A stretch of DNA of 64,000 nt, taken from assembly GCF_029227915.1 (NCBI RefSeq), contig NC_079889.1, positions 8,556,001 through 8,620,000 on the forward strand, read 5' to 3'. Numbering within the stretch: position 1 is the first letter of the stretch; each line of letters starts with the position of its first letter. Under the pieces are notes generated by a model. That model had not been told where the DNA came from. It was given only the letters and a program-made list of their open reading frames with translations, and searched no databases. The DNA is from Hydractinia symbiolongicarpus (taxonomy: Eukaryota > Cnidaria > Hydrozoa > Anthoathecata > Hydractiniidae). A program made the translations under genes and the position numbers. Below, piece by piece: positions 11,901 to 22,664 of this stretch.

Positions 11901-13842
11901 CAATTAATCGCACACGATAAGGAGGTATGGGATTTATGCCACTTGCTAATCCACTGATTTTGTCATTTTGTTCTTTTGCACAGCAAAACGAATGGCTGGT
12001 TATATTGTTTCAACTTCTTTAAACTCATTGAATTTTTTTTGGTTTTGTAGATTATTTTATTTTTACTTATTTTTTTTTATTTTTTTGTTGTGTTTTTGTT
12101 TGTTTGTTTGTTTGTTTGCTTCTCTTTAGTACGAGAGAGCTTTTATTCCAAAAAAAATTGTTTTGTGATTTATGACAAAAGTTTAAATTAATTTATATTG
12201 GTGTAAGTACCAGTGATTTAGCCAGATCGTGGAAACCTGGACTCGAGAGAGAACACCTTGAATGCAACATATTTAATTACAACTTTGTGTGTATGATTGG
12301 TGATGGCATCTATCGTTTCTTGTGTCTGTGTGCTTAAAAAAAATACAACAAACTAGCTTAAAACTTTCTCATTCATAATGATGTTTTTGTGTCGTTAAAT
12401 GCTAATGGGAAGATTGTTGTCGTCATTTTTATTCAGGTGTATGACATCGCGTTTAGTCGTGCATGTGGTGGCAGAGACTTGTTTGCATCAGTGGGTGGAG
12501 ATGGTTCGGTGAGAATGTTTGATCTCAGGTTAGTAGAACCTTTTTGCCTTACTGCTGCTATTGAGTTTGTTATCAAAAGGTAGATCAGTCCTTACATGTT
12601 TCTAGATCTTTAGTAAGTTGATTCATCTGCTCTGCATGAAACAAACCCACGTAGAGGAAAATTTGTTTTAGTTGAATTATTTGGTCGCTTTTTTGCTTCC
12701 TTAAAAAGTATTTGCTTGTTAGGTTACAAGTCCCATCGCTTTAGTTACTTAAAAAGTTAATAAATAAAGAATTCAGACAATACGGAGAAAATAATACTTT
12801 AATATTTGTTCAACAATGTTCCAAAGCGAATTTTTGTTTTGCATTCGTTGCAATAAGCGAATTAAGCTTTTCTGTATTAAAAATTTGGTTCATTTAGGCA
12901 CTTAGAACATTCCACTATTATTTACGAAGAGCCTCAACACACTCCTCTGTTGAGATTAGCATGGAATAAACAGGACCCGAATTATTTGTGCACGTTTGCG
13001 TTGGATAGCTTGGAGGTTTGTTTTTCATTTTGTTATGTACGAATGTATAAAATAAAATCACACAATAGGAGAACCAGACCAGAGAACATGTAATTAGTAA
13101 GTAAGTAACGTTGTGTGTAAGAAAGTGGTTACACAAAACATTAGATTTATTATAATTTGGTTTTATTTTAATACTATTATTTTTAAGACAATCATCCTGG
13201 ACATGCGTATGCCGTGTACACCTGTCGCGCGGTTAAGTAATCATCGCGCGGCTGTTAATGGTATCGCCTGGGCACCACATTCATCGTGTCATGTGTGCAC
13301 ATCAGGTGAGTAATTACATAATTTGGCGCATTATACATGAATACAGTTGGACGCGTTTAAAATGTGTTGTGGAAGATATGCTAGAATGGGAGAATGACGT
13401 TAAATACCTCCTCTTATATGTACTTGCAACAAAATATAAACTGTAATACTGTACTGTAATATCTTTCCACCTTGAACTTGTATATCGAATTCGATTTGAA
13501 CATTATCTGTAAGGAAGAAAAAGTAAAAGCAAACGTATAAACAGAGTTCAGAATTCCTGGAATGAGGCTTTTTTCGGAGTGTCAGCTCTGTCAGGAAATG
13601 TGAGAAAGAAAAGAAGGCAATATTGAGCCGACATTGTTGGTGTTTAATCATGTTGCTTTGTTTATTCAGCGGACGACCATCAAGCTCTAATATGGGATAT
13701 TCAACAAATGCCACGCGCTATCGAAGATCCCATTTTGGCTTACACAGCTGAGGGGGAGATCAACAACGTGCAGTGGGCTTCAAATCAACCGGACTGGATT
13801 GCGATATGTTACAATAAGAACGTGGAAATATTAAGAGTATAA
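8962..13842 (+). CDS. DCAF7: DCAF7/WDR68 WD40-repeat adaptor protein, nine exons
   Basis: Exons: 8962-9102, 10857-10958, 11359-11457, 11647-11760, 11859-11924, 12437-12528, 12898-13015, 13188-13305 and 13670-13842. All introns are GT-AG, all phases agree, and the total is 340 residues plus stop, close to the usual 342. The protein starts with the [20 protein letters not shown] block and contains [83 protein letters not shown] and [12 protein letters not shown], all diagnostic of DCAF7. DCAF7 is a seven-bladed beta-propeller scaffold that binds DYRK1A/HIPK2 kinases and DDB1-CUL4 ligase. The plant and insect homologues (AN11/TTG1, wap) share it. Compared with vertebrates, a few residues are missing before [13 protein letters not shown] in exon 5. 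Introns 1 (1.75 kb) and 5 are the longest. The reading frame shows no defects. It is very probably a functional host gene. Confidence 0.96.
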
Positions 13843-14462
13843 TAGCACTGGTGAAGTGAACCAAGCTCCACCATGGAGTGTAAATGGGTGATGCAGTGGA
13901 ATGACCTGTGCTACACCGTGTCAAAGTTCTGTATATTCCAGGGCAGATTTAAGTACGTTGTATCTTCAGGAACGCCAGCATAAATTATCCACCAAGAAAA
14001 CGTATCTGTCGAAGCAGATAATCATCGGAGCTGGTCCTCATTTTTACCTTGATGTAAATAATTGTAAATAATAGATTTATTATGCGGAAAAAAAATCATT
14101 CAGAAATTCATTGGTGGCTTGCCCTGGTGTTTATGTACTTGTATATGCGAATGTTTCTTGATCTTAAGCTAAACGCGATTTACTGTATAAATTACAGCCC
14201 AGAATGTCAGAATTTAAACTTGATTCTGACGCAACATTTTCGAGAACTTTTTATTTTTTATTTAAAAGAAAAAATAATTTCCTGCCAGTCTTCAGTCTTA
14301 CAAAGATGATGTCGGGGCCGTCACTATCAAGAATTTTTGTTCTTTCTTTAATGCTGGATTTGTTAGACTTCATATTGTAACCAGACTCGGCGTTGACTTC
14401 AAAAGGAATGTTTACCAGAAAAAAAAATGGCCGGGGGACTGGAACTACTGTCCCTTAATAAA
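13843..14462 (+). terminator. DCAF7 3' untranslated region with candidate poly(A) signal
   Basis: No coding sequence follows the TAA at 13840. The first canonical AATAAA on the plus strand is at 14457-14462, which gives a 3' UTR of about 620 bases. It is a candidate only; earlier variant signals are possible. Confidence 0.4.
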
Positions 14463-14922
14463 GATAACGTACATCCATCCTATACTGAATTAACATATTG
14501 CATGCCTGCGCAAATTTTAATAATTATCTTTTATTTGCACTTTTTTCACCAGCTTCTTCAAGTTCATACCGAGAGGTGCTAATACGACCAAACATACATG
14601 CGAGTTCTTTAGTTTCATCTGGCGAATCATCAGGCGCATTCAAGTCTGGTGTCTGTTGGAAATAATGATTTTGTTTTCAATGCAGTTAGTTCCTTAAACT
14701 TTGATACGCTAGTTCTTTATAAAGGAATTCTTAAAATTGAATGCCTATCTTTTTATAACTTCATGAACGTTATGACTTTTTTTCAGCAATGGTATTCAGA
14801 CATGCGTCACTCCTATCAAAGGTTGTTGAGCTTACCATGCCCATCGTGTACATCGTACCTTAACACATAATGTACGTACATTATTTTCAACGTTGTCCCC
14901 TGGCCATTAAGTGCTAAGCAAT

Positions 14923-15345
14923 TTAGGTAGAATATATGATCTTGCCTTTGCTGCAGCAATGATTCTTTGCCCTAAACTTGCTTTCACAATTTTTTAAATA
15001 GTCAAGTAAAAGCTCCTGGTATGGCGGAAGCCTTTCCAAGCCTTTCCCAACATCCTCGGTTATTTCTTTCTTTAGATAAAACTTACAGTCGTATATTTTG
15101 GATCTTATATATTTGTTATATATACATTTTAAGTCTGTAATTATGATTCTTTCAGCTTCGTCATCAGTATCGTCCAAAATATTGGCATACCACTTCTCAT
15201 TGACTAATTTGTCCACCATATTTCGTAACCAAACTCTTGCTGGGTTTTCTAAAAGTAATATTTTGAATTTATTGGCTGTAAGCTTTATAGTCGTTAAAGT
15301 AGAAAAACACACTGACCCGGAAAAAATGTCAGAAATTTGGCACAC
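14923..15345 (-). CDS. Unrecognised open frame, possible exon or element fragment
   Basis: A 140-codon minus-strand frame has balanced amino-acid content (for example NPARVWLRNMVDKL, DDTDDEAERIIITDL and LPPYQELLLDYLKN), better than expected for random AT-rich DNA. A good splice acceptor (TTTTAG) falls just before the codons for ENPARVW, so the coding part could be an internal or last exon starting near 15253. I do not recognise the family. It lies between DCAF7 and the decayed nuclease gene, in the same orientation as the latter, so it may be an additional piece of a mobile element. Its function is unknown. Confidence 0.3.
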   Translation of the reverse strand: MCQISDIFSGSVCFSTLTTIKLTANKFKILLLENPARVWLRNMVDKLVNEKWYANILDDTDDEAERIIITDLKCIYNKYIRSKIYDCKFYLKKEITEDVGKGLERLPPYQELLLDYLKNCESKFRAKNHCCSKGKIIYST

Positions 15346-15587
15346 TTACTCCTTTTAATATGTAGATTACCAGAAAAAAAACCCTATCAATATCATTTGT
15401 AGAAAATGAGATATGTGCCATTTTTAGAAATAGTGAATTTCCAAATTTTCGAGAAAACGAAAGTTGGTTAATTCGAAAACCAGTCAATTTTGAACAAAAA
15501 ATATTGTCAACCCAATTCTCAAAAATCATGAACTTTCTTGAAGTTTTCATCTTAAAAAAGTAAAAATTTGTATACAAATTATGTAAA

Positions 15588-15897
15588 ACTAGTTGTTAGC
15601 CCGTGGAAAATCCACGGGTTCGCCCGTCCTTTTTGTACCACATTGCGTGCTTCTTGCTATTGCGCAGCTAAGCTACCAATTTGCGTGACAGACAGACAGA
15701 CGTATACGGGTATTATAATATAGACTAGTCGTTGCCCGTGGAAAAATCCACGGGTTCGCCCGTCCTTTAAATTTATCCGTGGCAACAAAGTGGACAAAAG
15801 TATATCGCATTTGATATTCGTGTTTCCGTAACATCATTTTCTAACTCAGCGGGGGGTCCGCGCAGAGACAGACAGACAACGGCTATTATTATAGAGA
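15588..15897 (+). mobile_element. Two short hairpin-bearing elements joined head to tail
   Basis: Copy 2 (15588-15724) starts ACTAGTTGTTAGCCCGTGG and ends TATTATAATATAGA. Copy 3 (15725-15897) starts with CTAGTCGTTGCCCGTGG at exactly the next base and ends GGCTATTATTATAGAGA. Each has a perfect internal hairpin (CCCGTGGA...TCCACGGG). The interiors differ, so they are different subfamilies rather than a simple tandem duplication. Confidence 0.7.
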
Positions 15898-15909
15898 TTA
15901 AAATGCATC

Positions 15910-18427
15910 AAATATATCACAAATGTTTCTATTCTCTTCTTCATTTTCCAAATCATCTTCGACGTTACTATCACCATCGCATACCTAAAAAAGAGTGATT
16001 AATAAGACAAAGGTTAGATTTTTTGCTAAACTAACTCCTTAGAAGAGATTTGCCTTTAAAAAGGAGAATTATAGAGAGCAGACCTCTTTATTTTCACATG
16101 TTTCACCGTGACATTCTCCACAAGACTGCATACAGCTCAGACCATGTTTTCTGCACAAACACAAATTTGCTGAACAGGGTGACTTCGAAGTAGCCTTGCA
16201 GTTACATTTAATGATTTTTAGGAGGCTATCAGGGGCGACTTGTTTATCTGTCTTTATTGGCATTATTTAAGAATTTTCAATTTTCCAGCCCCATTTGCTT
16301 GGATCAATTTGCTTAAGCTATAAGACAAAAGATTGTTATAAAAATTGAGAAATTATAACTTTAACTGTCATTGCTTAGACACTTGTGTGGTTAAAAATTT
16401 ATATATACCTCTTCTTCCTCCAATATCTTCCAATTCATTATCTGTAGATGAACTCGAAAACCGTGTAGAATAGCAGCACTTTTCAAAGGATCAATTTTTC
16501 CTTTCCAACACATATCGAGATATTTCTGGTATTTGCAAAAATGATAAAATTGGTGGTAATGTCTGTATCTAAAGTCTTCTCTGATCAACATCCTATTTTC
16601 ATGCACTTTGAGATTAAATGAAGAAAACCCTTTTATATTGTGGAAAATGTTGTATTGCACTATGTAAGAAACTCACCTAAGTTTGCATAATTCAGTCAAC
16701 TCGTTACCATCATAAATGATTTGAAACGCTTTGATGGCAGCTTCTTTGACATCTTTGTTGTCTGCCCAAACATCACTCGTTGTGTCTGAGACAATCTGCA
16801 ATGTTTTGTTTTTTGTGACCAATGACAGCAAGTTATTTTTTCCCGTTGCGAAAGGTGCCGATGTTGTGTCACAGCCGGATAACGAATGTGCAAAAAGAAT
16901 ATGCTGTCGGGTAGGGTTCCATTTCTGACAGACAACTTTCATGTTCCAGGCTTTATCCAACCTCTCTTGAAAGAAGTAAACATCTCCATGATTTTCTTGC
17001 CTATGGTATAAAAGCATCATTGCGACATCAGTATCATCGGCAACTGTTACAACGGCTTTTTAGTTGTTTGTTTCGGATTCTTTTAGTACTGTTGCGGCGA
17101 TTGTTGTATCAGCATCACCTTCACAAATCTTCACTATTTGCCCGTCTTGCTGAAATTTTATGTTGATATGCCTGATAAAACGTGTTTTGTTATCTTCGTT
17201 ATTCAACTTTCTTGGGTAAAAGATACTTTGTTGAAACCAACATCGATATTGGGGCATCGTTTTCTGCCACCTGTTTGTGACATGTGCTCACTTGATTTCG
17301 TGCTAGGAACATCATATCCATCAAAGACAATGGTGCAAGATTTATAGTGCCGTCGAACGTAGCAAGGTAAACTTGCGATGGTTCATCAAAAGTAGAATTT
17401 TTGATCCAACGGACTCTATGCCATAGCGCTCCACCATCGCCTACGAAATAGGATCAATTTGTATTTGATTTTTTTTCCACTGCCTCATCATCTTCCATCA
17501 CAGCCTTACGTAATGAGGGATTGTCAGGTTTTCTCATTAAGGCATCTTCAAAGAGAGACATTGACTCTTGTGTTAGTTTGAAAGCAAAACGTTCTTCTAT
17601 GTCTTCTTTTCCCCTTTGCGCTATGGCTACCAATCGTGTGAACAGCATCGTTGGATTGACTATGACAGATTCTTTTTTCAATTGGACTTTGGATTGCAAG
17701 GAAATGATGGGCTTAACCTGGTCCTTCTGCTTGATATTGCATTCAACTACTGAAAAGTTGTCCAACTTTGCTTGTATCATTTCTCCGATTTCTTCCACAA
17801 TTTCACAGTTGATACAATCATTTTCATCAGACGTCAAGCCAAAAGAAAGCGAATGCAGATTTGTGTCTTCATAAAGTCTATAAAGATCTTGAAATATGTA
17901 TAATCTTTGGAGCGTCTTGATTCCCCCATCTGGACATGTTGCTTGCTTGCTTTGACAGTAGCCTTACTGTCAAAGCAAGCAAGCAACAGTCATTGCTTCA
18001 TGAATGGAGGCGCTGGAATTCAAGCTAAGAACCCAAAGGTTCTGCACATCATCATTCATTCCTGGCCCTCTGGTGAGTCCTCCTCTGGTTTTGATTGATC
18101 TCATGAGAGTTTGTTCGATCACAAGGTCAGACCATAAACCTGTCCAGTAACGGTTGATCTTCGAACAGCATGTGAACCTTGTTGAAATTTCTGATGGAGC
18201 CAGGGATTTTTTCTCTAAAGGGCAACCATTTGTTGAAGGAACAGTCGTGCATTCTTGGCATAATTAATATGTCCCGTGGCTGCAAACAAGTTTAACATTT
18301 CCTTGGTAGACACAAGAAACAGTCCATTACTGACACAGGGCTGAGTGGTTGGTCCAGGTAAGTAGTGTTGAACATCGTACAGGCGTGATTTCCAAGAAAG
18401 TTTAAAATTAATTGTCACAGTGGGCAA
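15910..18427 (-). pseudogene. Decayed FEN1/XPG-like nuclease family gene, repeat-associated
   Basis: On the minus strand I see, in order: AATGHINYAKNARLFLQQM (18215-18300); YWTGLWSDLVIEQTLMRS with GGLTRGPGM (about 18050-18150); PTMLFTRLVAIAQRG...ALMRK (17454-17740); VFDGYDVPSTK (about 17300-17330); GDADTTIA (about 17100-17120); VVTVADDTDV (about 17025-17050); SGCDTTSA (about 16860-16882); FRVHLQIMNWK (16391-16480); and a Cys-rich tail (CNCK...CLCRKHGLSC...CGECHGETC, 16069-16210). The middle motifs match in order the FEN1/XPG nuclease core (VFDGxPPxLK, GEAEA, EDxD, GCDY). That assignment is my inference. Three introns keep splice sites and phase (donors near 16673, 16412 and 16077; last exon 15910-15986 ending IFDAF). 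In-frame stops (for example before KAVVTV and after KIENS) and frameshifts near 17370, 17220 and 18150 show the copy is dead. The family is common and uncharacterised in invertebrate genomes. Confidence 0.6.
17938..17987. repeat. Perfect 23-bp hairpin inside the nuclease pseudogene
   Basis: The arm GTTGCTTGCTTGCTTTGACA plus GTA is followed by a four-base loop (GCCT) and its perfect reverse complement. It interrupts the coding frame after the conserved IHEAMT stretch. Such perfect short palindromes usually arise by template switching at a replication fork. Confidence 0.85.
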
Positions 18428-18429
18428 AC

Positions 18430-19796
18430 CCCTTAGTACAGGTCATTGCACATCCGCATAGGTGTAACAGCCTTTTAAAAAAAACAGTCTGTTGTTAACA
18501 CTTGGCTAAGTTAAAGCTTACCTCCTGCCACAAAAAACGTTTGCCTAAATTGACTCATATTAATACAGTATTTAAGAAAAACATATTAACTCAAATATTA
18601 CCCATATACCATATATTGCCATCAAAAGTGTGCAGCCAGTCGCCATCTTGAGTTCCGAGAGTAATAACTTTCGCAATTTGGGACGGAATGACGTCATCTA
18701 GTAATGCGCAGAAACTCGACCTTATGTGAAAATATAATAGTATTTCTTTACCCCTTGCGAAACTTAAAGCACTGAAGAAATTCTTGAGCTAGAAATTAAT
18801 CAGTGATGAAAATGAGCAGTAATGTCTATCTCCACCACTCGGTAAAATCAAATATACAGTAGGACTACACGTGCATGTTCTCGAGTTGGATAGTAAGTGT
18901 CTACAAAAAATTTCGAGTGAGCATAATATAAAGTAGAAAGTACAAAAAATAACTGAGTTCATTTCAAGCCGGAACACTTTGTCGAGCTTTCAATTGTTTC
19001 TTCTCGAGACGGTCTTTCCTCAGGTGTCATACACAACTCTCTCTTTCTGGAATCTGCGTCCTTTTGATTTTGTGTTTCCGAATCTGCAGCTCTGAAATAC
19101 GAAGCTTCGGCAATTCGTCGCATGAAATTATATGATTTGTCGACCTTTACTTTCAATGCGGTACAGCGCTTCGTGGCTTTGAATACCTTACGCGCGATAT
19201 TTCAGAACATAATGACCTCCAGCGTTCTTCTTGCGACACGTGGCCTATAATACGGACAAAGTAGCTAAAATATTTTCATCAGAAATTGGGACTGATTAGA
19301 GCCATTTAGATATCTGTTTTCTAAACACATTGAGATTGTGATCCATTATGGCCAAAGCTGTTGCTGCAGACATTTTATCTTTTTCAAAGAAAATACTCTT
19401 TAAAAAATAACGGATCTTCAATAAATGGAATATCTCCAGACCAGCTGTAAAATATTCTCATTCATTTGATGCATATCCTTAACCAATTGTACTTGGCAAG
19501 AATCTTGATTCGTGTGCAGGACTAACAAGGGCACTGCTTCGCGCTTCTCCTCCTCTCTCTCTTCTTACCGAGGGTCGATTATTCTGGCATTACCATTACC
19601 ATGACGTCAAAGCCGGGCGAAATCCGATATTTTAATTCTTCAAAGATGGCTGACAAGTGAAGTCGAAACTGGGTAAATATAAGGTAAACTTTTGTCTATA
19701 TCTTTTACATATCGTTGCAAATTTAACAAAATCATGTTTAAATTGTTAGTTCTTTATGTATTTTGAGTTGAACTTTTTTTGTGGCGGGAGGTAAGC
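18430..19796. other. Mostly empty; one unrecognised open frame on the minus strand
   Basis: About 18280-18480 resembles the leading part of the dispersed repeat at 20280-20560 and 42090-42370. At 18959-19195 a minus-strand frame stays open through RKVFKATKRCTALKVKVD and MRRIAEASYFRAADSETQ to a stop after CSGLK. It is hydrophilic and coding-like, but I recognise no domain, and it has no ATG until 19156. The rest shows no gene. Confidence 0.35.
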
Positions 19797-21115
19797 TTTA
19801 AACAGATTTGAGCAGGCGTATAGGCGTGATACCTTTTTCCAAAAAAAACTTTGTTGCAACTTTGGTTTAAATTAAAGGTTTAAGGAAAATAATAAAAGAT
19901 GTAGCTACCTAGCTAACTGCATTTAGCATAAAAAATATTGCTTAAGAATATTGTTGTATATAGCCAAACTACATTTCATACTTTCACTTTTAACTAAAAA
20001 TGTAGCTAGCTTAATGGCTATGACCTCAACATAAAAAATGTTGGGTAGGATAAACTAATAATAAGGAAGGTTAGGTACGTAGCCTAAAAAATATTCGTTC
20101 CTAGCCAAAACCGGTGCGTTCAAGATCTGTACATGGCTAAAAAACGTGACAATATATTTATATATCTTAACCTTAAAAATAAACAGAAAACAAATATTAC
20201 ACAAATAAAAAGACAGAAAGGTGAAACAGTTTACAAACACCACTGACCACCATCACTTCAAAAACTAAATAGGTCATTATGTTTCTTAGTTGGCATGTCC
20301 AAGTTAAACCGTGTTGCACAGGCGTATAGTAAAAAAACGCCTTTGGAAAAAACTTTCTCACAGACTCTGTTTAAAAAAGGTAAACATTGTTGCACATCCG
20401 TTCAGACATGATTACCGAGAAAGTTTAAAAATGAATTGTCACATTGGTTGTACTTAGTACAGGTAAACCACGTTGTACATGACGCTAGGCGTAACAGCCT
20501 TTACCAAAAACAACAGTCTGTTGTTAACACTGGACTAAACGCTCAGTATAGTTAAACAGAGTTGAACAGGCGTATAGGCGTAATACCCCTTTCCAAAAAA
20601 CTTCAATGCAACTTTGCTTTTAATGAAAACACAGGGAACAGCCTGTCATTACCGGTTCAGCTAAAATAATCTGTCAGTCATTTTATTTGCACAAAAAGTT
20701 TTCAGGAAAAAATAATAAAAGATGTAGTAGCTACCTAGCTAACTGCATTTAGCATAACACTTTTTGTTTAAGAATATTGCTGTAGCCAAACTTCATTTTT
20801 ATACTCTAACTTTTTAGCCAAATAGCTAGCTAAATGGCTACATCCTCAACATAAAAATAAATGGGCTAGGATAAAGTGCTCTTATGCCATACAGAATAGT
20901 AATAAGTAAGGCTGTAGATGGCTAGCTAGCCAGCAAAATCTTCGTTCCTAGCCAAAAGATCTGTACGCAGCTAAAAACGTGACAATATATTTATCTTAAC
21001 ATTGCAAACAAAGAGAAAACTAATATTAAAAAAAATATAAAGTTTTTAGAAGATGAAAAAGTCAAACAGGCCTACAAACCTTCCACACACCGACTACTTT
21101 CAAAATCAAAATGGC
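19797..21115. repeat. Two diverged tandem copies of a dispersed repeat
   Basis: Blocks starting AGGCGTATAGGCGT recur at about 19812 and 20579, giving a period of about 767 bases. They share internal stretches such as AGCTACCTAGCTAACTGCAT, ACGTGACAATATATTTAT and TTCGTTCCTAGCCAAAA. A third copy lies at about 42370-42960, inside the large pogo/Tigger-like element. No protein coding is visible. The family may be a fragment of a larger DNA transposon. Confidence 0.65.
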
Positions 21116-21194
21116 CTTCGTTCATTCACACGTGAAAATCTTGGATTGTTTTTAAGAATCAAAATGGCCTTTTGTTCATTCACCCACGAAAATA

Positions 21195-22021
21195 CAGAAG
21201 AGTCTCCATAACTCGAACGGCCAGGGGGAAAAGGAAACCGTTCGAGTTAAGGAGACGTTCGAGTAGTAGAGGTTTTCAAGTTTTTTCAAAATTTTTCCCT
21301 TATTTGCCTACCAGATGAACAAAAACAGTATATTAAGTACCTAGTCTTACTTATTGGGGGTTCTGGGTTGGTGAAATACAAAAACAGAGCGTTTTAGTTG
21401 CTTTTTGCTCAAATTTTTTGAAAAAAATCAGTTATAATTGATTGTTTACAAGTATCATCATAATCTCGTTTGATGTTTTTATTTAAGTCCTTTAGGGAAG
21501 CCAACATTTCTTCCCCAAATTTCGAGAAAACGCTTTGAAGCAGTTCCTTTTTCAAGCTCTTTGAGGGTACTGTATTTTATTTTACAGGACTTGTTATCGG
21601 CTCTACTTCTTTTTGACCCTGCCACAGACGCCATTGTCAGATTGCTATGAAATTCTGTTTTTGAAAATTGGTTGAGAAAGCGTTGTCGTTCGAAACACAA
21701 ACAAAACATTCAAATCATGCATTCGAACAATATAAGGCCCACAACACACGTAAACATTAAAATATGAAAATGATAAAGAGTTAATGATCAGGAAAACTTA
21801 TCAATTTTTTTCAAAATGCCACAAAATTCGAGTTATGGAGTCAAAAACCTTCAAGGGACAAAATAATCTGTTCGACTTAAGGGAACATTCGAGTTATGGA
21901 GGTTCGAGTAGTAGAGGTTTTTTTATAAGAGTTTATTAGGAAACTTTTACGGTGCCAACGATTTCGTTCGAGTTAAGGAGACGTTCGAGTAATAGAGGTT
22001 CGAGTTATGGAGACTCTACTG
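21195..22021. mobile_element. Small pogo/Tigger-like DNA transposon with TA target duplication
   Basis: The left end CAGAAGAGTCTCCATAACTC and the right end GAGTTATGGAGACTCTACTG form inverted repeats of about 24 bp, flanked by TA on both sides. The subterminal motif GTTCGAGTTAAGGAGACG is repeated inside both ends, as in many pogo/Tigger elements. An internal minus-strand frame (21479-21709) contains KIKYSTLKELEKGTASK, which looks like the start of the N-terminal CENP-B-type helix-turn-helix of a pogo transposase. The catalytic domain is absent, so this is a deletion derivative moved by another element's enzyme. Confidence 0.75.
21479..21640 (-). pseudogene. N-terminal remnant of a pogo-like transposase
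   Basis: After an internal ATG, the frame reads MASVAGSKRSRADNKSCKIK and then YSTLKELEKGTASKRF. This fits the first helices of the CENP-B/psq DNA-binding domain. A stop at 21479 truncates it before the second half of that domain, and no DDE domain follows within the element. Confidence 0.5.
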
Positions 22022-22130
22022 TATATTGAAATGTTTTTTTAAGCGAAAATCTTGGATTCTTTTTAATCGCGAAAATGTTTGATTGTTTTTAGAATCAGGC
22101 GTAGTGATTGCTATAATACGCGCACGCGGT

Positions 22131-22382
22131 CAAAACAAAGTCAGTAAAAATATATCGCAATTGGTATTGGTGCGCATTTCAAAAATTTCGTGATTCCGTT
22201 ACGGAACGCGGCTCTCGCGGACACAGACAAAATACGGCTATTATTATAGAGACTAGCCGTGACTCGTGGAAATATCCGCGGGGTCACCCGTCCTTTATGT
22301 ATCGCATATTTCGTGTTTCCGTAGCACAATGTTTTTTTTCGCGCACAAACAGGCAGACAGAATACGGCTATTATTAAGGAGA
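22131..22382 (+). mobile_element. Chained short hairpin-bearing elements, second locus
   Basis: A 5'-truncated copy ends TACGGCTATTATTATAGAGA at 22252, and a further copy begins at once with CTAGCCGTGACTCGTGG and ends GGCTATTATTAAGGAGA near 22382. The arrangement is the same head-to-tail junction seen at 15724/15725. Confidence 0.65.
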
Positions 22383-22664
22383 CGAGGTGGAATTATATGA
22401 GAAATTGTTGTTCGCAGGTGCATAAATGTACCAAACATGTTTCCACTCCCGTAGCGAAATAATTAATTTGGAAAACAAAAATGTTCTTGTAAACCTTAAG
22501 ATTTATTTACACAACAAAATAAAATATAAAAGTGGCATATAAAAAAACTAATTTAATTTCGAAAAATAAATAAAAAGAAATAAATTAAACAAAAAATTTT
22601 TAATATTTTTGGTTTTCTCAAGACATTGTTTAATGCGAAGGACTTACTATTGGAGCTTTGCAAT

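Noticed and set aside
22626-22664. Upstream extension of the first receptor to a TTG codon
   Set aside because: A TTG start is unlikely in an animal nuclear gene; the ATG at 22665 or an upstream exon is preferred.
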